A stretch of 37,164 nt of DNA, from the IMG/VR virus record IMGVR_UViG_3300036820_000051, positions 1-37,164 of that record; one strand, 5' to 3'. The stretch is from a virus. Positions 1 through 5,782 of this stretch are shown here, in pieces. How positions within the stretch are numbered: the first letter of the stretch is position 1; each line of letters begins with the position of its first letter. Both the position numbers and the translations under genes were made by a program. The notes under the pieces are model-generated. The model did not search any database. It had not been told where the DNA came from and saw only the letters and a program-made list of their open reading frames with translations.

Positions 1-127
1 CTGTGATTTCGGTGATTCCATTTGGTTTGCTTAATTCATTCATTATTTTTGTCCTTCAAAATAAGTTCTAATATTTGTCTACACCGTATTACTGCCATAA
101 GATAAGATGCTCCCGGAGTAGCATATT
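1..127. repeat. Terminal direct repeat, copy 1 (circularity overlap)
   Basis: These 127 bases are identical to 37038-37164. The length equals a common maximum assembler word size, so this is most simply the overlap left when a circular (or circularly permuted) molecule is assembled. The non-redundant unit is 37,037 bp. Genes run through the junction without disruption, which supports a closed circle rather than ends with biological meaning. Confidence 0.95.
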
Positions 128-236
128 TTTCTGAATCAGAATTTATAGTATCGGTAGTTGATTTTATTTCTATTTCTGTTAATTCATGAAAGATTCCTAA
201 AATAGACTTTTTATATTCAGATATATCGAATTTCAT
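36..236 (-). CDS. Small hypothetical protein (66 aa)
   Basis: Function not recognised. The product is mostly helical by eye, with a Ser/Thr/Asp-rich middle and a C-terminal amphipathic helix (YLMAVIRCRQILELIL). The gene sits in the leftward early operon. Its ATG overlaps the upstream gene's TAA (TAATG at 238-234), and its own TGA overlaps the start of the next gene across the circular junction (AATGAATGA). Such overlaps indicate translational coupling and make the gene credible despite its size. Confidence 0.7.
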   Translation of the reverse strand: MKFDISEYKKSILGIFHELTEIEIKSTTDTINSDSEKYATPGASYLMAVIRCRQILELILKDKNNE

Positions 237-499
237 TAATATTCCTCAATTTCTTCACGAAGTGATAATCGAATGAGCTTAACTTTTTTACCTGTTTCAT
301 AAGCAATTTTTTTTGCTAATGGCTTGAGGGATTTCATGCGTGCGAAATCAGCGCATACAAATGGCATGAAAACATTTTGACCCGATATCTGAATGGTTTG
401 GCCGATGACGCCTTCGCCTTTTTCATCGACTGAAATAAATGCGAAAATTTCGTCAATTCTCAAGATATCATTTTCATGGTTTAAATAAACTTTAGTCAT
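236..499 (-). CDS. Small hypothetical protein (87 aa)
   Basis: Function not recognised. The N-terminal half looks like a beta-rich fold (VYLNHENDILRIDEIFAFI, then GQTIQISGQNVFMPFV) and the C-terminal half is basic and helical. It lies between two other small early genes in the leftward operon, overlapping the upstream gene by 8 bases and the downstream start by one base. It contains no cysteine pair, signal peptide or membrane segment. Confidence 0.7.
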   Translation of the reverse strand: MTKVYLNHENDILRIDEIFAFISVDEKGEGVIGQTIQISGQNVFMPFVCADFARMKSLKPLAKKIAYETGKKVKLIRLSLREEIEEY

Positions 500-935
500 T
501 TGGTAATTCCATTAATTTGTTTTCTAAAAGATAAATAAGCATTTTTGCTCGGGCATTAGCTTCGTTTTCGTCTTCTTGATCTTGACCAGTCCATGAATTA
601 AATGCCGCTCTATAAAAAATTATCCACTTATCTAAATGTTGTGAAGGAATTTGTGTGTAATAAAATTCACATTGATTTAATTTAACATAGGGTGGAAGCA
701 TTTCACCAAGTTCTGCGACTGTGAAAGCAGAATATAAATTATAAATATCCTCATCAGGATAATCATTATTGATAGCGGAAAAACTTCTTACTTTGTTATT
801 AGTAAGCAATAAATCCATATCAATACTTATTACAACTGATCCATCAGCCCAATAAAATACGCTTTCTTGCTTAACCCCAAGCTCTTTTAATCGTTTTGAT
901 AACTCGAGCGAACAAACTTGGTTTTCTAGGTTCAC
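492..935 (-). CDS. Conserved phage hypothetical protein (147 aa)
   Basis: The N-terminus (LELSKRLKELGVKQESVFYW) and C-terminus (ANARAKMLIYLLENKL) match, from memory, a widespread phage protein of unknown function, so the ATG at 935 is probably the true start. No catalytic motif is visible. The first 65 bases overlap the 3' end of the upstream zinc-ribbon gene in another frame, which is a long overlap for this compact operon. It belongs to the leftward early operon with the recombination genes. Confidence 0.8.
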   Translation of the reverse strand: MNLENQVCSLELSKRLKELGVKQESVFYWADGSVVISIDMDLLLTNNKVRSFSAINNDYPDEDIYNLYSAFTVAELGEMLPPYVKLNQCEFYYTQIPSQHLDKWIIFYRAAFNSWTGQDQEDENEANARAKMLIYLLENKLMELPND

Positions 936-1074
936 GCACCCATTCTCCTTTAAATTTACAGCATGGACATTCCCAAGGAATGCTTAATTCGTCATCTTGA
1001 TAGAGACATGTTACATATACTTTATGGCTTCGTTCACTCATGCACCGTGGGCAGATAAAATTTAAGGTTTTCAT
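871..1074 (-). CDS. Small zinc-ribbon protein (67 aa)
   Basis: Two CxxC knuckles (C8-P-R-C11 and C36-P-C-C39) separated by about 25 residues form a classical zinc ribbon, followed by a basic tail (RVIKTIKRAW) that could contact nucleic acid. The ATG at 1074 overlaps the stop of the upstream gene by four bases (ATGA type). The 3' end runs 65 bases into the next gene in a different frame. The specific role is unknown. It is co-transcribed with recombination functions. Confidence 0.75.
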   Translation of the reverse strand: MKTLNFICPRCMSERSHKVYVTCLYQDDELSIPWECPCCKFKGEWVREPRKPSLFARVIKTIKRAWG

Positions 1075-1283
1075 TCTTCTGTATCCAATTTTAAAATTGC
1101 TCTTTTTAATTCTTTATAATTAATTTCAAAAGTTTTAATAATTTTCTGATCACTATTATCAATAATTTTCATTTCTATATACCATGCTGCATCAAGACGG
1201 CTGATTTCAATATTTAATCCATTACTGAAATTTTCCTCGGATGAATCAGTTGATATATAAGCAGTAATAATCATTTGTGACAT
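1071..1283 (-). CDS. Small hypothetical protein (70 aa)
   Basis: Function not recognised. Alternating hydrophobic and polar residues in the first two thirds (MIITAYIST, LNIEISRLDAAWYIEMKII) suggest a small beta sheet followed by a C-terminal helix (ELKRAILKL). It overlaps the 3' end of the Cas4-like nuclease gene by 13 bases and overlaps the zinc-ribbon start by 4, so it is an integral member of the leftward operon. Confidence 0.7.
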   Translation of the reverse strand: MSQMIITAYISTDSSEENFSNGLNIEISRLDAAWYIEMKIIDNSDQKIIKTFEINYKELKRAILKLDTEE

Positions 1284-1924
1284 ACCTTATTAAATTTACA
1301 CATCTTGCAGGCAAACCATAACGGCGAGTTATTTATTTTTGGTGGAATGGAGTCTGTATTCGCAATTAAAAAAGCTTTTCTGCATAATTGCTGATAAAAA
1401 CCATCATCAAAAGTTACTAGTTCATCGGAAATATCACTATTATCCTTGTTTAGTACAAGTATATATGAACTATGAATACCACTCATACCCATATACGATT
1501 GGATTTGCGCATAATACTGTGGATTCCACGTTCGTAAACCTTTTTTAACAAAAATATTATAGCTTGCATCCTTGGCGGTTTTGATTTCAATAATGGCAAA
1601 TGCTTTTCCTTTCTTAAGCCATACGGAATCAAGATGTCCTCTAAAAAAAGGCATTTCTTGAGCTACAAGGTCAGCCCATTCGCGGGCAATCTCAATCCCG
1701 GCCTCCGTTAACCAGTCCAGTATCAACCCTTCAAGATGTCGTCCAATAGCCCACGTTCTGCGTATTTTTGTGGGGACTGCTTCGGCTTTGGTTCCTTTAA
1801 ATTCATACCAGATTTGACGCGGGCAATCGGCACCAATACCCGATGCCCCAATGTAGTCGCGGGTTTGTCTATCATCCCGCGACTGTACTTTTTCTATCTT
1901 TTTACATAATGTATTTTTACTCAC
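1271..1924 (-). CDS. Cas4/RecB-like PD-(D/E)XK nuclease with Fe-S cysteine set
   Basis: A 217-aa protein with the full motif series of the RecB/Cas4 nuclease family: GRHLEG (residues 61-66), the metal-binding Asp of GHLD (D99), the EIK signature (E113, K115) and a downstream QIQSY (Q140-Y144). One Cys near the N-terminus (C34, ADCPRQ) plus three at the C-terminus (C206, C209, C215) match the 4Fe-4S arrangement known from Cas4 and AddB. The family processes DNA ends. Next to a Sak4-like ATPase and an SSB it probably generates 3' single strands for annealing. No Cas1 or CRISPR array is present, so a role in spacer acquisition is not implied. Confidence 0.88.
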   Translation of the reverse strand: MSKNTLCKKIEKVQSRDDRQTRDYIGASGIGADCPRQIWYEFKGTKAEAVPTKIRRTWAIGRHLEGLILDWLTEAGIEIAREWADLVAQEMPFFRGHLDSVWLKKGKAFAIIEIKTAKDASYNIFVKKGLRTWNPQYYAQIQSYMGMSGIHSSYILVLNKDNSDISDELVTFDDGFYQQLCRKAFLIANTDSIPPKINNSPLWFACKMCKFNKVCHK

Positions 1925-1936
1925 TTGTAAGCCTTT

Positions 1937-2527
1937 TTAAAATGGAACGTCGCTCAAATCGAGTGGCGCGTTATTGTCATACATGCCCACTGGTGGACGG
2001 CTAGACGAATAACTGCTACTGATTGCAGCATGTGCCACTATCGGTAATCCAACGCCAGTCTCGCTTTTAAACCCTGTTGATGCGTGTACCTCTGCGACCC
2101 AGTTATATACTTTGCCTTTTTCATTCATTGCTGTTTCACGAATCTTAATACCGGCAATCTTGCCAACAAACGTGGCAAGGTCTGGATCGGTGGGTGGATT
2201 CGTGTGCTTTGGCTTTATGTTGAATAGTTGATACAAAAGCTTAAGCATGTTCAAAGCACGATGACGTGTTTTCATTGGGTCTTTATCGTATTGATCGCCG
2301 CCATAGACTTTTAATTTTTGCTGCACTTTCTGGCCTCTGAAATCACCATCCTGTAGTACCCATTCAATATTCAGATACTTAAATCCTGAATCCTTGTACT
2401 CTTGGTTGGTGAAGCTCTCGATTTTAGCGAGAGCTTTTGTGCCATCTGGTATTTGCGAAAATTGTTTTGCAAATGCGTCTTCAGATTTTCCTGTTACGTC
2501 ACCCAATTCTGATTCCCAAAAAGTCAT
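1937..2527 (-). CDS. DUF669-type ssDNA-binding protein
   Basis: A 196-aa protein with the pattern of the DUF669 phage family (N-terminal FWESELGDVTGKSEDAF, central VQQKLKVYGG, then TFVGKIAGIKIRETAMNEKGKVYNW). These proteins accompany phage annealing recombinases and are thought to bind single-stranded DNA. The very C-terminus, residues 189-196 (LDLSDVPF), mimics the acidic tip of bacterial SSB (DDIPF), which docks host replication and repair enzymes, and it is preceded by a Ser/Pro/Asn-rich flexible linker. It lies 2 bases downstream of the Sak4-like gene, a pairing known from phage recombination modules. Confidence 0.82.
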   Translation of the reverse strand: MTFWESELGDVTGKSEDAFAKQFSQIPDGTKALAKIESFTNQEYKDSGFKYLNIEWVLQDGDFRGQKVQQKLKVYGGDQYDKDPMKTRHRALNMLKLLYQLFNIKPKHTNPPTDPDLATFVGKIAGIKIRETAMNEKGKVYNWVAEVHASTGFKSETGVGLPIVAHAAISSSYSSSRPPVGMYDNNAPLDLSDVPF

Positions 2528-2529
2528 GA

Positions 2530-3324
2530 TTATTCTTCCTCACTTAGTTGATAAAAAGGTATGTACTGTTTTATAGATTCAAAATTCATTTCAATTTCCA
2601 TGGGCATATTGAATCTGTTTTTGCTTATATGAGCGTCTGAAACGCCGCTTAAAATAATCCTGTCATCAGTGCTGGAAATGAGATTCCTCCCTGATTCCGT
2701 CTGATTAACAAAAGACTTTAGTCTGCAAAAAAATACTGCATCCACATCATCAATATATACTTCACGACTTTTTTCGTGATTCATGACGATTGAGTAACGG
2801 TCGTAATCATCAAGATCGGGCGCTTTGTATTTTGTGGTTGTTAGATGAGCAATATAAATAACTGTAATACCTTTTTTCTGGAAATTATCTAATAAGCTTT
2901 TAGCATAACGATGCTCTTGTTGAGCAGCTTGAAAACCAGCGCCATACCCGCCGCAAGCTGAATTGAGTGAAGGTGGCTTTCCATTTTTTGTAAGAGTTTC
3001 CTTTTGTAAAATGTCATTAACAATGAGCTGATCCAGTTTTGAAATACTGTCAATGATTAATGTTTTAAACGGAGGGTTCTCAATTTCCAATAACTTGGCG
3101 ATACCTTCTAAAAATTTATCGTAGGACTTAATAACACCGATATAATCAACATTATCAACACAACACTCCTCTGTCAGAAAAAACAGAGGAGATGGAAATT
3201 GACTGGCCAATGTTGATTTGCCAATGCCCGGAACACCGTATATCGTAATTCTTGGCGCAACGGGGCCTGATTTTTTTATAAAATTTAAAATATTATTCGG
3301 TTCTTTTTGTTTTCTATTTTGCAT
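2530..3324 (-). CDS. Sak4-like RecA-fold ATPase (annealing recombinase)
   Basis: A 264-aa single-domain RecA-like ATPase. Walker A is GVPGIGKST (residues 30-38), the Walker B strand is KTLIIDSIS (87-95), and a sensor-like strand is VIYIAHL (about 155-161). Size, single-domain layout and the adjacent ssDNA-binding protein match the Sak4 family of Rad51/RecA-related single-strand annealing proteins. The ATG overlaps the stop of the upstream coiled-coil gene by one base. An alternative reading is a generic phage nucleotide-binding protein (AAA_24-type), a common annotation for the same family. Confidence 0.82.
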   Translation of the reverse strand: MQNRKQKEPNNILNFIKKSGPVAPRITIYGVPGIGKSTLASQFPSPLFFLTEECCVDNVDYIGVIKSYDKFLEGIAKLLEIENPPFKTLIIDSISKLDQLIVNDILQKETLTKNGKPPSLNSACGGYGAGFQAAQQEHRYAKSLLDNFQKKGITVIYIAHLTTTKYKAPDLDDYDRYSIVMNHEKSREVYIDDVDAVFFCRLKSFVNQTESGRNLISSTDDRIILSGVSDAHISKNRFNMPMEIEMNFESIKQYIPFYQLSEEE

Positions 3325-3737
3325 TAGAATCTCTCCTTGATAACGACGCTTGCCTTTCCTGGCTTTTTATCGATCAATTCCGCTAGTGCATTCTTGACCT
3401 TTTTAGGGGCCTCTAGCATATATCTATCACATAATCCTTTATCGATTGAATACGACACCGATTCTTTGATAGGATTGTAATTGTCTGGAAGCACCACACT
3501 TCCTGATTCATATAATTTTTTATTGAGCGAGTATGTAACTGGTGTTTTAATTTCCACTTTCCATTCATCATACTCGTATGTACGTTGGCCTTCATGATCG
3601 TGACTCATGCCAGAGACAATCATACCGGTCAATTGTTCTTTTCTTAAGGTAAGCCTTGCTAACTGCTTGTTTACCTTTTCCAATTCCTTAATCAGGTCTG
3701 CGAGACCTTGAAACTCAACTATATTAAAAGATTGCAT
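3324..3737 (-). CDS. Coiled-coil early protein, first gene of leftward operon (137 aa)
   Basis: Residues about 12-40 form a heptad-rich helix (LADLIKELEKVNKQLARL), followed by a beta-rich section (EWKVEIKTPVTYSLNKK) and a basic C-terminus ending PGKASVVIKERF. Proteins of this form often precede Sak4-type genes in phages, but no biochemical role is known to me. It is the promoter-proximal gene of the leftward early operon, starting 50 bases from the -10 of the leftward promoter. Confidence 0.75.
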   Translation of the reverse strand: MQSFNIVEFQGLADLIKELEKVNKQLARLTLRKEQLTGMIVSGMSHDHEGQRTYEYDEWKVEIKTPVTYSLNKKLYESGSVVLPDNYNPIKESVSYSIDKGLCDRYMLEAPKKVKNALAELIDKKPGKASVVIKERF

Positions 3738-3786
3738 CTTGTGTACCTCTTTAGTTTATTTACTGCGTCGGTATTGACGTAAAGCT

Positions 3787-3815
3787 AGGGTACGACAAGT
3801 CTCGACTTAAGTCAA
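3787..3815 (-). promoter_or_regulatory. Leftward early promoter
   Basis: On the minus strand TTGACT (3815-3810) is separated by 17 bases from TACCCT (3792-3787), a good sigma-70 arrangement. It overlaps both 17-bp operators and faces the recombination operon that starts at 3737. It would be the functional counterpart of lambda or P22 PL. Confidence 0.7.
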
Positions 3816-3825
3816 CACTTGTCGT
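3792..3825. promoter_or_regulatory. Two abutting 17-bp operators between divergent promoters
   Basis: O1 (3792-3808, read on the minus strand) and O2 (3809-3825, plus strand) are inverted copies of AAGTC-(GA/AA)-(G/C)ACTTGTCGT that meet exactly at 3808/3809, creating the palindrome GACTTAAGTC (3804-3813) and a 10-bp inverted repeat TACGACAAGT/ACTTGTCGTA (3791-3800, 3817-3826). O2 shares the core GTCAACACTTG with operators at 8094-8129. They cover the -10 and spacer elements of both divergent promoters, so a bound repressor would block both. The Cro-like product of the adjacent gene is the obvious ligand. Confidence 0.75.
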
Positions 3826-3830
3826 ATACT
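3802..3830 (+). promoter_or_regulatory. Rightward early promoter
   Basis: TCGACT (3802-3807), a 17-base spacer and TATACT (3825-3830) give a plausible sigma-70 promoter firing toward the cro-like gene at 3866. It is interleaved with the leftward promoter and both operators, so the two promoters probably interfere and are repressed together. Confidence 0.65.
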
Positions 3831-3865
3831 ATTTTTAAATATTTATAAGGGAGGAGGAAAACGGG

Positions 3866-4054
3866 GTGAAACCACAAGACGTTAAAAATTATTACGGAAA
3901 CCAATACAAATTTAGAAAGGTAACGGGCATGTCATCTTCTACGTTAGGTAATTGGCTTAAATGGGGATTTGTCCCCGAGGATGCTCAATATAAACTTGAG
4001 CGGTTAACAAAGGGTGGATTGAAAACGGAATGGACGAACGATGCAGAAAAATGA
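3866..4054 (+). CDS. cro: Cro-like helix-turn-helix repressor
   Basis: A 62-aa protein with a small HTH (FRKVTGMSSSTLGNWLKWG) followed by PEDAQYKLERLTKGGLK. The latter closely resembles the P22 Cro signature in which a DA-Y-LE-T-GALK stretch follows the recognition helix. The start is GTG at 3866, ten bases after a very strong GGAGGAGG ribosome site. It is the first gene of the rightward early operon and sits next to twin 17-bp operators, so it probably represses both early promoters. No divergent CI-type repressor gene accompanies it, which is unusual for this arrangement. Confidence 0.8.
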   Translation: MKPQDVKNYYGNQYKFRKVTGMSSSTLGNWLKWGFVPEDAQYKLERLTKGGLKTEWTNDAEK

Positions 4055-4232
4055 AAGAGAGAATCATGCGTATATTGGTGATGGCGTATATGCTGAATTT
4101 GACGGATACCGTATTTGGCTAAGAACAGGGCATCATCTGGATAGTGAATGCGACAACAAAATTTGTCTCGAGCCAGAGGTATTGGATTCTTTAAATGAAT
4201 TTTATAACAATTGTATAGGAAAAAAAGAATGA
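4041..4232 (+). CDS. Conserved small phage protein (63 aa)
   Basis: The core YIGDGVYAEFDGYRIWLRTG and the later SECDNKICLEPEVL resemble a small conserved phage family of unknown function that I recall from many proteobacterial phages. It is predicted to be a compact beta-rich fold. The start overlaps the cro stop by 14 bases and the TGA overlaps the next ATG (ATGA at 4229-4232), so it is translationally coupled on both sides. Confidence 0.75.
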   Translation: MQKNERENHAYIGDGVYAEFDGYRIWLRTGHHLDSECDNKICLEPEVLDSLNEFYNNCIGKKE

Positions 4233-4612
4233 GCTTGGTTAAAGATGATGATTTACCAGTAGGAATGAAAGCACGACAACGGATTGCTCATGAAATTGCA
4301 CAACAAGCTGCTTCTCAAGTATGGAATATCGCAGTCGATGAGCATAAAAAAATTGATTCCCAGATCACAGGTAATGAAGCTTTGTCTTACTTGGGAACAC
4401 TTTTGCAAGATTTTTGTGGGCATTGGATTTGTATGATGGATCGTATCAGGCTAGAAGACGATGCGGGCGTTTTACGCGAAGATATGATTAAAAATTTAAT
4501 GAATGGAATTCTGGCTACTATTGGTTGCACTGCTTCTTTTGAAGCAGAACCCGAGTTGCCTCAAGGAATTAAAAAATTGAAAAAGGAATGCAGTAATGAA
4601 AAGCCCGAATAA
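4229..4612 (+). CDS. Early hypothetical protein (127 aa)
   Basis: Function not recognised. The protein is mostly helical with a conserved-looking segment LSYLGTLLQDFCGHWICMMDRIRLEDDAGVLREDM. I chose the ATG at 4229, which overlaps the upstream stop, over the TTG at 4211, because AGGAAAAAAAG lies just upstream and ATGA coupling is the operon's habit. There is no signal peptide or membrane segment. The last 17 bases overlap the next gene. Confidence 0.7.
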   Translation: MSLVKDDDLPVGMKARQRIAHEIAQQAASQVWNIAVDEHKKIDSQITGNEALSYLGTLLQDFCGHWICMMDRIRLEDDAGVLREDMIKNLMNGILATIGCTASFEAEPELPQGIKKLKKECSNEKPE

Positions 4613-4913
4613 AATTGTAAGCACGATATTTTTTTGTTTAACGTGTAAAAATGGGCCGTTCTCGGAAGAGACAGTGCGGGATCATGGTTGTCCTCTTCCA
4701 TTAGAAGTCATTCAGAACACTATTACCTGCACCAAAAAACCTTGGGCACGTTTCCTAGATTGGATTTTACAGGATATAACTTTTTGGTTGGCTTTCATGG
4801 GTGGAGTTATAATCAATAGTCTTCTAATGCCACATTTTCATTTAAGCTTTTCTCAAGAATTATTGGAATCATTTTGTTTGGGATTATTATTAGTTGGACT
4901 ACTTAAGGGATAA
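4596..4913 (+). CDS. Small membrane protein with N-terminal Cys cluster (105 aa)
   Basis: The N-terminal 50 residues contain C14-x2-C17, C32 and C45, which could bind a metal. Two hydrophobic helices follow (about residues 57-77 and 89-103), so the protein probably spans the inner membrane twice. Function not recognised. Early position and a two-helix topology leave open a role in host takeover or exclusion. It could also be a holin-type protein, but it lies far from the lysozyme gene. Confidence 0.65.
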   Translation: MKSPNKIVSTIFFCLTCKNGPFSEETVRDHGCPLPLEVIQNTITCTKKPWARFLDWILQDITFWLAFMGGVIINSLLMPHFHLSFSQELLESFCLGLLLVGLLKG

Positions 4914-4916
4914 TTG

Positions 4917-5144
4917 ATGACAAAGGAACATAACAACGTATTGGAAGCGAAACGCAGCCTTAAGGCTCACATTAGTTTTATGGAAACGCTTGTCAAACAT
5001 TTGAACGGCACCGATAAACTATTGCGTGGTCGCGCAATGTGGACAGCATGGTGCTTACATCGGTATTTCAATGACAACCTTATGCGTGATCTTCAAGATG
5101 CCATCGAACAGAACGTTCCACCTGCTGGTCAGCCTACTAACTAG
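4917..5144 (+). CDS. Early hypothetical protein (75 aa)
   Basis: All-helical, soluble small protein of unknown function, with a Trp/Arg-rich middle (LLRGRAMWTAWCLHRYFND). The ATG at 4917, with AAGGGA seven bases upstream, is preferred over the TTG one codon earlier. It follows the membrane-protein gene directly within the rightward early operon. Confidence 0.65.
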   Translation: MTKEHNNVLEAKRSLKAHISFMETLVKHLNGTDKLLRGRAMWTAWCLHRYFNDNLMRDLQDAIEQNVPPAGQPTN

Positions 5145-5184
5145 GTATCTGTCTAAACGAAAACAATTAAGTTAAGATGATCTC

Positions 5185-5210
5185 TTGCCGGAGAATAAAC
5201 TTCGGTAAGA
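5185..5210 (+). other. Hairpin immediately upstream of a ribosome-binding site
   Basis: CTTGCCG (5185-5191) pairs with CGGTAAG (5204-5210) through a 12-base loop. The strong ribosome site AAGGAG starts at the next base and the ATG is at 5221. The structure sits too close to the ribosome site to be a terminator and may protect the message or tune translation. Confidence 0.45.
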
Positions 5211-5220
5211 AGGAGTTCTC

Positions 5221-5385
5221 ATGGAAATTGATTTACATTCAAAAGCTATTAATCTTCTGGAAAATATTGCTAATTCTGTCCATGAGCGAGAGCCAAATAA
5301 TCCGAATATATTATGTTTTACGAAGAATGAAGTAGAAGTAGTGGAGCAATGGTTGGCAAATTTTATCCACATACATCTGAAATGA
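5221..5385 (+). CDS. Small hypothetical protein (54 aa)
   Basis: The ATG at 5221 is preceded by GAAGGAG at ideal distance, and an intrinsic terminator begins three bases after the stop, so this short gene is well delimited. The product is acidic and amphipathic (MEIDLHSKAINLLENIANS ... EVEVVEQWLANFIHIHLK). Function not recognised. A perfect DnaA box (5363-5371) lies inside its 3' end. Confidence 0.65.
   Translation: MEIDLHSKAINLLENIANSVHEREPNNPNILCFTKNEVEVVEQWLANFIHIHLK
5363..5371 (+). promoter_or_regulatory. DnaA box (outlying)
   Basis: TTATCCACA is a perfect match to the E. coli DnaA box consensus. A second perfect copy lies 773 bases downstream at 6136 next to the iterons. One such 9-mer could occur by chance in a genome of this size, so by itself this copy is weak evidence. 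Confidence 0.4.
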
Positions 5386-5387
5386 AC

Positions 5388-5435
5388 AAGCCCGTTTGTG
5401 TTTGCGTGTCCACTCAACGGGCTTTATGTTTTTTT
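5388..5435 (+). terminator. Intrinsic terminator after the early gene cluster
   Basis: AAGCCCGTT (5388-5396) pairs with AACGGGCTT (5416-5424), a 9-bp stem, followed by TATGTTTTTTT. It closes the cro-proximal part of the rightward operon, so antitermination or a new promoter would be needed to reach the initiator gene. Confidence 0.8.
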
Positions 5436-5455
5436 GCTTAATAAGGAGTTTTGTC

Positions 5456-5535
5456 ATGAAAAACAAGAGTAATATAACACGCTTGAAAGGGAATGGATAG
5501 GCTTAAAGCAATTGGCATCCATGCCAGCTAATTAG
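5456..5535 (+). pseudogene. Possible frameshifted mini-gene
   Basis: A strong AAGGAG site precedes ATG 5456, but the frame stops after 14 codons (5498-5500). A +1 shift at about 5484 gives a coherent continuation, EREWIGLKQLASMPAN, ending at 5535. Either a single base was lost from a 26-aa peptide gene or the 14-aa frame is a leader peptide. From 5386 to 5782 the DNA otherwise holds two terminators, a short direct repeat and a promoter, with no clear gene. Confidence 0.3.
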
Positions 5536-5585
5536 AAAGTGTAAATGTGAAGTTTGTCCGACCGATCATTTACGAAATTAACGAT

Positions 5586-5617
5586 AGCCCTGAAAACATC
5601 ATGTTTTTGGGCTTTTT
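5586..5617 (+). terminator. Intrinsic terminator upstream of the initiator gene
   Basis: AGCCC (5586-5590) and GGGCT (5609-5613) flank an inner stem AAAACAT/ATGTTTT with a single-base loop, followed by TTTTT. It insulates the initiator-like gene from upstream transcription. Confidence 0.75.
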
Positions 5618-5630
5618 ACATAAACAAAAC

Positions 5631-5660
5631 TTATAACATGCAAGGTGCATTATAACATGC
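5631..5660 (+). repeat. Tandem 11-bp direct repeat upstream of the initiator promoter
   Basis: TTATAACATGC occurs at 5631-5641 and 5650-5660, a 19-base period with further similarity in the flanks (GCAAGG/GCCAAG). Position upstream of the -10 element at 5729 fits an operator or activator site. It does not match the 17-bp Cro-type operators. Confidence 0.45.
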
Positions 5661-5704
5661 CAAGATTAAAAGAAAACCCCAATATCTCTCCTTTCCTCTC
5701 GCAA

Positions 5705-5734
5705 TGCATTCGACTTTTTAAAGTACAATATAAT
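5705..5734 (+). promoter_or_regulatory. Probable promoter for the initiator-like gene
   Basis: A perfect -10 hexamer TATAAT (5729-5734) lies about 50 bases before the ATG. The -35 region is poor (TGCATT at 5705-5710 with an 18-base spacer), which would fit a promoter that needs an activator. Confidence 0.5.
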
Positions 5735-5782
5735 CGCAATCCCCTTAAAGGAATTAAGGGTTTTAACTAGGAGACGGATTTT

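Noticed and set aside
1-127. Terminal repeat as genuine direct terminal repeats of virion DNA
   Set aside because: The length matches an assembler word size, genes run through it, and Sf6/P22-type terminase implies headful, permuted DNA.
1271-1924. Cas4 as evidence for a CRISPR system
   Set aside because: No repeat-spacer array and no Cas1 or Cas2 occur anywhere in the window. Phage Cas4-like nucleases commonly act in recombination.
5172-5417. Minus-strand frame of 81 codons opposite the 54-aa early gene
   Set aside because: It lacks a ribosome site and runs through the terminator, and the plus-strand gene has a strong ribosome site and flanking signals.
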